From Neobacillus nitrireducens (lineage in GTDB: Bacteria; Bacillota; Bacilli; Bacillales; Cytobacillaceae): 64,000 bases of DNA. The notes under the pieces were generated by a model. The model worked only from the letters and a program-made list of their open reading frames with translations, was not told where the DNA came from and did no database searches. Shown one piece after another: positions 43,374 through 51,612 of this stretch. The stretch spans positions 3,736,501-3,800,500 of the forward strand of contig NZ_CP133262.1 of assembly GCF_030915405.1 (NCBI RefSeq). Reading direction: 5' to 3'. Both the position numbers and the translations under genes were made by a program. Positions within the stretch are counted from its first letter, which is position 1. Every line of letters starts with the position of its first letter.

Positions 43374-44517
43374 AATGGCGCTTCGGAGTATTCGGAGCAA
43401 TAAACTCCGGGCGGTCCTGACGATGCTTGGCATCATCATTGGGGTCTCGTCTGTGATTGTCCTGGTGTCGATTGCTCAAGGATCAGCGAAAAACGTTACG
43501 AGCCAAATCAATCAATTAGGAACCAACCTTTTGACGGTAAATACCTATAGCACCGATATTGAATTATCCGAGGATAAAATTAGTAAGTTAAGTGAGATTG
43601 ATGGGGTAAAAGCGGTCGCGCCGGTTGTTTCTGGCCGGGTCTATGTGAAGAAAGAGCGGACGTCCTCGCAGATTACCTTAACAGGGACCAATGCTGCTTA
43701 CTCAGACGTTCGTGATGCGAAGGTCAGTCAAGGACGCTTTATTACCGATTTGGATGTCGAGTACCGCCAAAAGATCGTGGTTCTTGGAGCGGACACCGCT
43801 GCAACCTTCTTCGGTGCATCGAATCCAATCGGTCAATACATTCAGGTGTCAGGCACCTCGTTCAAAGTAGTCGGAGTATTGGCTTCGAAAGGTAGTTCAC
43901 TCGGGCAAAGCGGCGATAATGTAGTGATTGTCCCCTTGAGTACGGGGCAACGGTTGGTAGGCAGTACGACAATTAGCACCGTTTATTTACAAGGCAAAAG
44001 TGAAGATCAAATGGATTTCGTGATGAACGAGGTCAAAATGTCACTCGCTAGTATGTATCCTGGTAAAAGTGACTATTATGGCGTGACAAATCAGCAGGAC
44101 GTCATGGATACGATGAGTTCCGTATCTGATACGATGACCATGATGCTTGGCGGAATCGCGAGTATCTCCTTATTGGTCGGCGGGATCGGCATCATGAATA
44201 TCATGCTTGTGTCCGTGTCAGAACGGACGAAGGAGATCGGCATCAGAAAAGCAATTGGCGCGAAACGACGGGATGTTCTCTTGCAATTCTTAATTGAGGC
44301 CGTCGTGTTGAGTTCGATGGGTGGATTAATCGGAATTTTATTCGGGGTAGGATTAGGAAAAGTTGTCTCGTCGTTAATGAGTTTAAGTATTTCATACTCA
44401 CCAACTGTGATTCTATCATCCTTCTTATTCTCGCTTGTAGTGGGTGTCGTCTTCGGTGTATTCCCAGCCAACAAAGCATCAAAATTGAATCCAATTCAAG
44501 CGCTTCGCTACCAATAA
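43351..44517 (+). CDS. MacB/YknZ-like ABC transporter permease
   Basis: The 388-residue protein has an N-terminal helix with [27 protein letters not shown], a large extracellular MacB-type domain (about 50-250), and three C-terminal helices ([57 protein letters not shown]). These are standard MacB features. The coding sequence contains an exact copy of the 13-base REP core at 43845-43857. Confidence 0.92.
   Translation: MGMLQSIKMALRSIRSNKLRAVLTMLGIIIGVSSVIVLVSIAQGSAKNVTSQINQLGTNLLTVNTYSTDIELSEDKISKLSEIDGVKAVAPVVSGRVYVKKERTSSQITLTGTNAAYSDVRDAKVSQGRFITDLDVEYRQKIVVLGADTAATFFGASNPIGQYIQVSGTSFKVVGVLASKGSSLGQSGDNVVIVPLSTGQRLVGSTTISTVYLQGKSEDQMDFVMNEVKMSLASMYPGKSDYYGVTNQQDVMDTMSSVSDTMTMMLGGIASISLLVGGIGIMNIMLVSVSERTKEIGIRKAIGAKRRDVLLQFLIEAVVLSSMGGLIGILFGVGLGKVVSSLMSLSISYSPTVILSSFLFSLVVGVVFGVFPANKASKLNPIQALRYQ
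43845..43857 (+). repeat. REP-like core inside the permease gene
   Basis: Exact GGTGTCAGGCACC inside an intact reading frame, encoding the residues V-S-G-T in [12 protein letters not shown]. The protein segment looks normal for MacB, so this could be chance or a tolerated insertion or conversion. Confidence 0.7.
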
Positions 44518-44523
44518 TTGGTG

Positions 44524-44560
44524 GTGTCAGGCACCAATCAAGTATTGGTGTCAGGCACTT
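44524..44560 (+). repeat. Direct pair of REP-like cores
   Basis: GGTGTCAGGCACC at 44524-44536 and GGTGTCAGGCACT at 44548-44560, 24 bases apart in the same orientation, directly after the permease stop codon. Confidence 0.85.
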
Positions 44561-44637
44561 TCTATAAAAGGTCGTTCAATGCAGCGGCATTTTTACACAA
44601 TTTGATCTATAAAATCAACGAAATGAGGAGAATGTAT

Positions 44638-45165
44638 ATGAAAAAAATGAGAAAAGCACACTTATGGATTGGATTAATCTGTTCTATCTTTATTTTAATC
44701 GAGTCGGTGACAGGATTGCTCATGAACGAGCCGTGGTTAATCGGGCAAACCCAAATGGAAGGAAATAAAGGCAATTTCCAACCAGGCCAGTTTAATCGTG
44801 GAGCAGGCCAGCAAGGTGCCTTCCCATCAGATCAAAACCAAGCAGCAGGGCAAACTCAACAAGCGCAGGCTCCAAAAGCTAATGGTCAAACACAGACAAA
44901 TGGTCAAACTCAAGGTCAACCAGGACAAAACGCAGCAGTTCAATTCGGTGGCCGCCCTGGAGGAGAAGGTGGAACGAGTTCAATCACCGGTATCATTAGA
45001 GGTCTTCATGAAGGGAAAATCGGCACAACGAATGTAAAATGGCTGGTTGACTTAGTGGCAGTCGCCATGATCTTCTTAACAGGTTCAGGCATTTACCTTT
45101 CCTTGAAAGTCCTCAAAGCCGATAGAAAGAGAAAAAATCGTAATTCAGACGGTCAAGTAGCGTAA
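44638..45165 (+). CDS. PepSY-type membrane protein with Gln/Gly-rich loop
   Basis: The 175-residue protein has an N-terminal helix (KAHLWIGLICSIFILIESVTGLLMNEPW), a low-complexity Gln/Gly/Asn loop at about 40-115, and a second helix (LVDLVAVAMIFLTGSGIYLSLKV). The helix pattern resembles PepSY-associated transmembrane proteins. ATG 44638 follows GAGGAG; the open frame upstream includes the repeat pair and is not used. It follows the MacAB-like genes and may be a partner. Confidence 0.68.
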   Translation: MKKMRKAHLWIGLICSIFILIESVTGLLMNEPWLIGQTQMEGNKGNFQPGQFNRGAGQQGAFPSDQNQAAGQTQQAQAPKANGQTQTNGQTQGQPGQNAAVQFGGRPGGEGGTSSITGIIRGLHEGKIGTTNVKWLVDLVAVAMIFLTGSGIYLSLKVLKADRKRKNRNSDGQVA

Positions 45166-45174
45166 GAAAAGAAG

Positions 45175-45211
45175 GGTGTCAGGCACTAAAGAGTACCTGA
45201 CATCTTTTTTT
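45175..45211 (+). terminator. Terminator built from an inverted REP pair
   Basis: GGTGTCAGGCACT pairs with AGTACCTGACATC (two wobble pairs) around AAAG and is followed by seven T residues. The right arm is a diverged inverted copy of the core. Confidence 0.85.
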
Positions 45212-45364
45212 GCAAGACATCCATATTCTGGAATGGTTGATGCAGAGTGGAATTAACCTTATTTTCCTATTGTTAATAAATGCATATTCCTTTAAGAAAT
45301 TGTTTTTTTTAAGATTATGATATAATAATACAGGTATTAAATTTCTAGCTAAGGGGAAATGAAT

Positions 45365-46336
45365 ATGATTCTCGTCGTTGGCGGAGCAGGTTACATTGGT
45401 AGCCATCTTGTGAAGGAATTAGTAGAAAAAGAAGAAGTAGTTGTTCTCGATAACTTAACGACTGGTCATCGCCAAGCAGTGGACAGCCGGGCTGTCTTTG
45501 TTGAAGGTGATCTCGGCAATGAAGAAGATTTACAAATGATCTTTAAAAGTTATCCAATCGATGCTGTTATGCACTTTGCTGCTTTTAGTTTGGTAGGGGA
45601 GTCTGTAGTTGATCCTTTGAAATATTATCAGAATAATGTGGCAGCAACGCTTACTCTGTTAAAAGTCATGATGAAAAATAATGTAAAAAACTTTATTTTC
45701 TCTTCCACCGCTGCTACTTATGGTATTCCTGATGTGGAACTGATTGATGAAACAACTCCAACCAGACCGATTAATCCTTATGGGCATTCCAAACTGATGA
45801 TTGAGCAGATCTTGTCTGATTTCTCAAAATCCTATGGATTAAATTATGTGATTCTTCGCTACTTTAATGCAGCGGGCGCTCATCAATCAGCAGTGATTGG
45901 CGAGAGTCATGACCCGGAAACTCATTTAATTCCAATCATCCTGCAACAACTGTTAGGGAAGCGGGAAAAGGTATCGGTGTTCGGATCGGATTATGATACG
46001 GCAGATGGTACATGTATTCGCGATTACATCCACGTAACTGATTTAGCCAGTGCTCATATCCTCGCACTCGAGGCATTATTAACCGGGAAGAAATCAACAG
46101 AGATTTATAACCTTGGCAACGGACTGGGCTATTCGGTTAAGGAAGTTATTGAAACCTGTGAAAAAGTAACTGGTGTGGAAGCAAATGTAGAAATGGCTGA
46201 CCGCCGTGCAGGAGATCCTGCCATGCTAGTCGCCTCCTCTCAAAAGATTTTTAGTGAGCTTGGCTGGAAGGCTGAACGAAACTTGGAAAAGATCATTGCG
46301 GATGCCTGGAAATGGCACCAACAGCAGCAATATTAA
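45365..46336 (+). CDS. galE: UDP-glucose 4-epimerase GalE
   Basis: The 323-residue SDR enzyme has VGGAGYIGSHLVKEL (NAD site), DNLTTGH, SSTAATYG and the catalytic YGHSKLM motif, then YFNAAGA and CIRDYIHVTDLA. It interconverts UDP-glucose and UDP-galactose. ATG 45365 has AAGGGG at 8 bases; the ATG at 45359 is too close to that site. A TATAAT at 45321 is a likely -10. Confidence 0.95.
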   Translation: MILVVGGAGYIGSHLVKELVEKEEVVVLDNLTTGHRQAVDSRAVFVEGDLGNEEDLQMIFKSYPIDAVMHFAAFSLVGESVVDPLKYYQNNVAATLTLLKVMMKNNVKNFIFSSTAATYGIPDVELIDETTPTRPINPYGHSKLMIEQILSDFSKSYGLNYVILRYFNAAGAHQSAVIGESHDPETHLIPIILQQLLGKREKVSVFGSDYDTADGTCIRDYIHVTDLASAHILALEALLTGKKSTEIYNLGNGLGYSVKEVIETCEKVTGVEANVEMADRRAGDPAMLVASSQKIFSELGWKAERNLEKIIADAWKWHQQQQY

Positions 46337-46372
46337 TTTTCTAAATTAACTACAAAAGCAAATGTTCTAAGT

Positions 46373-46403
46373 TAACCCTCTCGTTGTAGAGGGTTACTTT
46401 TTT
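46373..46403 (+). terminator. Terminator after galE
   Basis: TAACCCTCT / AGAGGGTTA stem followed by eight T residues. Confidence 0.88.
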
Positions 46404-46535
46404 TTACGATGATTATTTGGAATGGGGGACAACTGGGTAGAGAAGAATTTTTTTCTATGGATAATATTTGGAATTTGATGGTTCCTATCTAGTACGTTAA
46501 GATTAGGTTATTAAATTTGCTAAGGGGTCCTTTTT

Positions 46536-47867
46536 ATGGATGGGAAAAGTACGGAACGTGAAGAAAATCATTACGATAAGGTTTCGAGTATTCAATTATT
46601 AATAGAACGGCTCGACTTAACCTTAGCCTTCAGTAAGAGATATCAAATGTCAAGTGCGGTAGGTTATTTGCGTATATTCTTGCCGTCAGAACTCTCACAT
46701 CCTAAAGATAATGATAGCGAAATAATTCTCCTCAATAAAATTTCGGCAAGATTGCAAGGCTCGTTGCGAGATATTGATACTGTAATCAAGGTCAATTCCA
46801 CAGATTTTATGATCGTAATTGCTGATATTACCGAGCATGACTGCAAAGTGATCTGTGAACGGATTATTCATTCCATATCAGCTCCGTATCCGATTGATTT
46901 TCATAATTTTACGATTGGCAGCAGTATGGGGATTTGCATGTACCCCTATGGCTCCGAAGAACCGGATGAACTCAAGACCATGGCAAAGATGCAAATGTAT
47001 GATGCCCAAGAGCTGGGAGAAAATCGCTTTTCTTTTTATAAAGGGAATTTAAATCAAACCGCTTACCGGAAAGTGATCATCGAAAATGATCTTCCCTATG
47101 CGCTCAAAAAAGGGGAGCTTTATGTTCACTATCAGCCACAATATTTTTTAAAAGAGCGGGCTATCAATGGTGCAGAAGCGCTAATCCGTTGGAGCCATCC
47201 AAGTTTAGGTGAAGTTCCCCCGGGGGAATTTATCAGCTATGCGGACGAAGCTGGCATGCTAAACGGTCTGTTTTTCTGGGTATTTGAAGAGGTCTGTCAA
47301 AAGATGTCGAGCATGAAGGACAGGAGCCTGAAATATTCGATTAACTTGTCTGTGAATCAACTCCTACTGGATTCTCTTATCTTGGATATCTCGAATATTC
47401 TAAAGCGGTACTCGATCCAAGCAGCACAAATTACTTTGGAGATTACCGAGAATATTGAGATATACACGGTTAAAAAGGTAAATGAGAAACTGCACTTTTT
47501 AAAAGAAATGGGATTCACGATCGCCTTAGATGACTTCGGAAATGGATACTTCTCGTTTTCAGACTTTATTAAGCTGCCGATTGATTTTATAAAGCTGGAC
47601 CGTGATTTCGTGTTTAGCCTTTTGAAAAATAACAAACATAAGGGTGTTATAACGCCAATTATTCAGATGGCTCATAACTTGGAACTACAGGTTATTATAG
47701 AAGGAATTGAAGACCACACCCAGTTTGCGGAATGGGTGAAACTCGACTGTGATTTAATCCAAGGTTATTTTATTAGTGAGCCGATTTCGTTTGAGGAACT
47801 GACTGAATTGATTGCAGAAATTGAGAACAGAGTGGCGCTAGATTTTTCAGTGAATGAATTGCAATAA
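46536..47867 (+). CDS. c-di-GMP phosphodiesterase with degenerate GGDEF and EAL domains
   Basis: The 443-residue soluble protein has a GGDEF-like domain whose signature is lost (VNSTDF at about 86-91) and an EAL domain from about 185. The EAL domain keeps EALIRW (214-219), LSVNQ, LEITE, LDDFGNGY, IKLD and IIEGIE, so it is probably an active phosphodiesterase. It has no membrane segment. It may set the c-di-GMP level seen by the flagellar riboswitch. GGGTCC upstream is a weak site. Confidence 0.88.
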   Translation: MDGKSTEREENHYDKVSSIQLLIERLDLTLAFSKRYQMSSAVGYLRIFLPSELSHPKDNDSEIILLNKISARLQGSLRDIDTVIKVNSTDFMIVIADITEHDCKVICERIIHSISAPYPIDFHNFTIGSSMGICMYPYGSEEPDELKTMAKMQMYDAQELGENRFSFYKGNLNQTAYRKVIIENDLPYALKKGELYVHYQPQYFLKERAINGAEALIRWSHPSLGEVPPGEFISYADEAGMLNGLFFWVFEEVCQKMSSMKDRSLKYSINLSVNQLLLDSLILDISNILKRYSIQAAQITLEITENIEIYTVKKVNEKLHFLKEMGFTIALDDFGNGYFSFSDFIKLPIDFIKLDRDFVFSLLKNNKHKGVITPIIQMAHNLELQVIIEGIEDHTQFAEWVKLDCDLIQGYFISEPISFEELTELIAEIENRVALDFSVNELQ

Positions 47868-47882
47868 AAGGATGGATTAATA

Positions 47883-48728
47883 ATGAAGAAAACGGTAAAA
47901 GATATTATCTATATTTTTATAGGGGCGCTTATTTTTGCGGTGGGTGTCAATTATTTTACAATCCCGAACCATCTCTCAGAGGGCGGTATTTTAGGGATTA
48001 CGATTATTACCCACTATTTGTTTGATTGGTCGCCGGGTGTCGTGAATTTTGTCTTGAATGTTGCTCTGTTAGCGGTGGGTTATAAATTTTTTGAAAAAAG
48101 AACATTTATCTATACGCTGATTTCAATTGCAGCTTGCTCGTTGTTTTTATTTTTAACCGAGGATATCGGTCATCGATTAACCGATGATACATTTTTAGCT
48201 GCGATTTTCGCTGGTTTGCTTGTAGGTGTCGGGCTGGGATTGATTTTCCGGACGGGAGGAACCTCGGGTGGGTCGACGATTTTAGCAAGATTAGCGAATC
48301 AGTTGCTAGGCTGGAGCATTGGCAAGGGAATGCTGATCATTGATATTTTAGTAGTGATTGGCTCGATTTTCATCATCGGCTTGGAAAAATCGATGTATAC
48401 GCTATTGATTGTGTTTATCGGAGCGAAAGCGATTGATTTCATCGTGGAAGGTTTGGACGAAAAGGTAGCGGTGATGATTATTTCCAGTTGCCCTGAAAAG
48501 GTCCTGGACAATATCACTAGCCGGATGTCGCGTGGGTTGACTGTCCTAGATGGCCGCGGCGGCTACACAGGACAGAACAGAGAAGTCCTGTATATCGTTA
48601 TCAATAAGCAAGAAATCGTCCAGCTGAAAAGTATTATTAATGAAGTAGATGGAAACGCCTATGTTACCGTCCATACCGTCCATGAGATGATTGGGCACGG
48701 GTATAAAGCAAGTAAAACGAATGCCTGA
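47883..48728 (+). CDS. YitT/DUF2179 family membrane protein
   Basis: The 281-residue protein has five or six transmembrane helices (FIGALIFAVGVNYFTIPNHLSEGGILGI, GLIFRTGGTSGGSTILARL) and a C-terminal DUF2179 domain (VTVLDGRGGYTGQNREVLYIVINKQE). Function is unknown. Its stop codon lies inside an inverted REP pair, so the last residues may have been altered by that insertion. Confidence 0.9.
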   Translation: MKKTVKDIIYIFIGALIFAVGVNYFTIPNHLSEGGILGITIITHYLFDWSPGVVNFVLNVALLAVGYKFFEKRTFIYTLISIAACSLFLFLTEDIGHRLTDDTFLAAIFAGLLVGVGLGLIFRTGGTSGGSTILARLANQLLGWSIGKGMLIIDILVVIGSIFIIGLEKSMYTLLIVFIGAKAIDFIVEGLDEKVAVMIISSCPEKVLDNITSRMSRGLTVLDGRGGYTGQNREVLYIVINKQEIVQLKSIINEVDGNAYVTVHTVHEMIGHGYKASKTNA

Positions 48729-48747
48729 CACCCATTGGTGTCAGGCA
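48722..48747. repeat. Inverted REP pair at the yitT stop codon
   Basis: TGCCTGACACC and GGTGTCAGGCA form a perfect 11-bp inverted repeat around CATT. The TGA of the left arm is the stop codon of the upstream gene. The pair sits between two convergent genes. Confidence 0.9.
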
Positions 48748-48751
48748 CTAT

Positions 48752-50794
48752 TTATATTTTCTCAATACTTACTCGTCCTGAGAAGAAGGTCGCCCCGCCG
48801 CCCATATCGGCAATTCGGTCGGGGGTGAGGGTGTTAACTAGCTGTTTTGTGTCCCCGGAATCCGCCCATAGACCTTGTGTGGCTACCACTCCAGGAAGGA
48901 CATTTTCCCCAACCGTCGCCTTTAACATACATTCCCCGCGCTGGTTCCAGACTCGAACCATATCTCCATCTTCAATCGCCGCCTTCCATGCATCTTGGAG
49001 ATTCATATACACTCTTAGCTCCTTTTCCAAGCTGATATGCTTTTGATTGTTGGAAAAAGTAGAATTTAAGAAATGATGATTGGGGCCTGGAACAAACTGA
49101 TACGGATGATCGCCGTCGTTTACTAAAGGTATATACGTTGGCAACGAGGGATAGCCGTCCTCTAGCATTTTCTGTGAAAGTAATTCGATTTTTCCGCTAG
49201 GGGTTGGCAGGTTCCCAGGGAAAATAGGTTTCACCTTTGCTTTCATAAAATGCTGCTCCATTAAAGCTTCGTAATTAATTCCATCTAAATACGGATTGCG
49301 AGGATTGTTTAAGGCTTGTGTAATCATTTCCGCTTCTGTCTCTTCAAAAACCGATTCAGCGAAACCCATTCCCCTTGCGAGCAGCTTGAACACATCGAGA
49401 TTGGACTTGGACTCGACATACGGTTCAATGACCGGCTGCTGTAGTTGAATGTAATGATGCCAATACGATGTGTAGATGTCTGTATTTTCGAAGGAGGATG
49501 TCGATGGCAGGACAATATCTGCATATTTGGCTGTTTCTGTTAAAAATAAATCATGGACTACGGTAAATAAATCCTCACGTGCGAGGCCATTTCTGACCTT
49601 GTTAGATTCCGGTGCAACTACAGCAGGGTTTGAGCCGTATACATAGAGTGACTTCACAGGTGGATCTAGCGTGAGCAAAGTGTCGCCGAGTAAGTTCATG
49701 TTAATCACGCGGGTTTGTTTATTTTCCAATAGATCCGGTCGCTGCAGGTTTGCAGTATTTGAAGCTAGATAAGCCGAATTTCCTTTGATCGCACCACCGC
49801 CCTTGACAAGCCATTGGCCGGTGAGAGCCGGAAGGCAGGAAACGGTTCGGACGAACATTCCGCCATTATCGTGATGCTGGGGTCCGTTGCCAATCCGAAT
49901 AAAAGCAGGCGACGTTTCACCGTACATCCGTGCCAGCTTATAGATATCTTCGACCGGTACACCCGTGATAGCAGAAACCCTGTGAGGGTCATACTGGACG
50001 ACATGTTCACGCAGTTCGTCGTGGCCAACCGTATATTTTTGTAAAAAGTCCCGATTGACTCGATTTTCGGAAAATAAGATGTGCATCATCCCTAAAGCAA
50101 GCGCACTGTCGGTTCCAGGTAAAATTGGAATAAACCAATCTGCTAATCTACCGGTTTGATTTTTGTGAACATCAATGACGATAATTTTCGCGCCATTTTG
50201 TTTGCGGGCTTTTTGAGCAAGGGCGATTTGATGCATGTTAGTGCTCGCCGCATTAATCCCCCAAAAAATGAATAATTTCGAATGAATCGTATCTTCAGGG
50301 TCGATTCCGAGACTGCCGCCCATCGTATATTTATAGCCTTCCGAACCAGCGGATGAACAAATGGTTTGATCTAACCGGGATGCCCCGAGGCGATGGAAAA
50401 ACCGGCGGTCCATGCCCTCCGCATTAAGCCGGCCCATGTTTCCATAAAAGCTATAGGGAAGAATGCTCTCCGGACCGTCGGATTCAATCAGCTCCTTCCA
50501 GCGGGAGGTAATCGTTTGGATTGCTTCTTCCCAACTGATTCGTTCAAATTTACCCTCGCCTTTGGGCCCCGTACGTTTCAACGGATAGGTGAGACGATTT
50601 TCATCATAAATCCGTTCCGTCATATTCCGGACTTTGTTACAGATATGCCCTTTGGTAACCGGATGCTGCGGGTCGCCATCCACCTTGATAATCCTCCCGT
50701 TTTCTTTATGCAGAAGTAAGCCGCACTGATCCGGACAATCCAGCGGACAAACGGCGTGAAAAACACCTTCTCGTTCATCAATAAAAGAAGCCAT
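48752..50794 (-). CDS. Molybdopterin-dependent oxidoreductase (YoaE-like)
   Basis: The 680-residue protein belongs to the DMSO-reductase family. The N-terminus has a 4Fe-4S motif (VCPLDCPDQCGLL, fourth cysteine in GHICNK at about 52). Molybdopterin-binding segments follow, with a conserved cysteine in TICSSAGSEG near 140 that may ligate Mo, and a C-terminal dinucleotide-binding domain. It has no Tat signal and is probably cytoplasmic. No electron-transfer partner gene is adjacent. It resembles Bacillus subtilis YoaE; the substrate is unknown. Confidence 0.87.
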   Translation of the reverse strand: MASFIDEREGVFHAVCPLDCPDQCGLLLHKENGRIIKVDGDPQHPVTKGHICNKVRNMTERIYDENRLTYPLKRTGPKGEGKFERISWEEAIQTITSRWKELIESDGPESILPYSFYGNMGRLNAEGMDRRFFHRLGASRLDQTICSSAGSEGYKYTMGGSLGIDPEDTIHSKLFIFWGINAASTNMHQIALAQKARKQNGAKIIVIDVHKNQTGRLADWFIPILPGTDSALALGMMHILFSENRVNRDFLQKYTVGHDELREHVVQYDPHRVSAITGVPVEDIYKLARMYGETSPAFIRIGNGPQHHDNGGMFVRTVSCLPALTGQWLVKGGGAIKGNSAYLASNTANLQRPDLLENKQTRVINMNLLGDTLLTLDPPVKSLYVYGSNPAVVAPESNKVRNGLAREDLFTVVHDLFLTETAKYADIVLPSTSSFENTDIYTSYWHHYIQLQQPVIEPYVESKSNLDVFKLLARGMGFAESVFEETEAEMITQALNNPRNPYLDGINYEALMEQHFMKAKVKPIFPGNLPTPSGKIELLSQKMLEDGYPSLPTYIPLVNDGDHPYQFVPGPNHHFLNSTFSNNQKHISLEKELRVYMNLQDAWKAAIEDGDMVRVWNQRGECMLKATVGENVLPGVVATQGLWADSGDTKQLVNTLTPDRIADMGGGATFFSGRVSIEKI

Positions 50795-50851
50795 AGCCTA
50801 GTTAATCTCCTTTCTCGATTCATTTGAATTATGAAGATAGCTGCTGAAGTT

Positions 50852-50895
50852 GGTGTCAGGCACCGAACGTGGACATTTGTACTCTTGGAGTGGAC
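50852..50895 (+). repeat. REP-like element with long tail, copy at 50.85 kb
   Basis: GGTGTCAGGCACC is followed by GAACGTGGACATTTGTAC, close to the tails at 55.13 and 61.73 kb (GGACATTTGT core). It lies between the molybdoenzyme gene and a divergent lipoprotein gene. Confidence 0.85.
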
Positions 50896-51012
50896 ATGAT
50901 TCGTTGCTTTGTTTTATGTGATTTCTAATAATGCTACTATCATAACATCAAATTCGTTGTTAGGAACAAATATGATAAGCTATTTTTATATGTGATTGAG
51001 AGGGGATTTTTT

Positions 51013-51507
51013 ATGAAGATTTGGAGAATGATAGGGTTATTAATTTTATTGATTGCATTAATGACAGCCTGTAAGAAAGAAATTCCTAACACCAATACGG
51101 CAAAGGACAATGTTGTCGTTTTAAATAATGAAACCATCCAAGGGATGGAGAAGGGGATTCTAGTTGGAACTCCACTCCGGTTGGATAAAAAAATCCGCTT
51201 AGCGGATGTCGAAAAAGTTTGGGGAAAATATGAGGAAATGCATGATCATGAGGATATCCATACCTATGTCTATACGATAAAGAATCGCCGAATTGTAATA
51301 GATGAAGAGGAACTAAAAACACTTTACCTGTTTCACATTGAGATTGGGATAACTCGAGAAGAATTACTTGCGAAAATGGGGACCCCCACCGAAGGAAAGA
51401 AAACGGGGAAGTCGCTCGTGTATCAAAAAAACGATTATCGAATCACCTTTCGTTACATTGATGATAAAACATGGGATTTAATCTTGTTTAAGGCTCCGCA
51501 AGATTAG
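51013..51507 (+). CDS. Small lipoprotein, possibly YjgB/DUF4309-like
   Basis: The 164-residue protein has a lipobox (LIALMTACKK) and a soluble domain with GILVGTPLRLDKKIRLADVEKVWGKYEE and LAKMGTPTEGKKTGKSLVYQKNDY, which resembles the repeated module of YjgB-like proteins. ATG 51013 follows GAGAGGGG. Function is unknown; the family assignment is tentative. Confidence 0.7.
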   Translation: MKIWRMIGLLILLIALMTACKKEIPNTNTAKDNVVVLNNETIQGMEKGILVGTPLRLDKKIRLADVEKVWGKYEEMHDHEDIHTYVYTIKNRRIVIDEEELKTLYLFHIEIGITREELLAKMGTPTEGKKTGKSLVYQKNDYRITFRYIDDKTWDLILFKAPQD

Positions 51508-51612
51508 TAAGTTTGGGAAATCCATATACCTTGAGGGTTTCCATCCCCTATTTTCTTTAGGTTATAGAAATATTATAATAGTTGAGGAATATGCATTTGA
51601 TAGGAGGAACAT

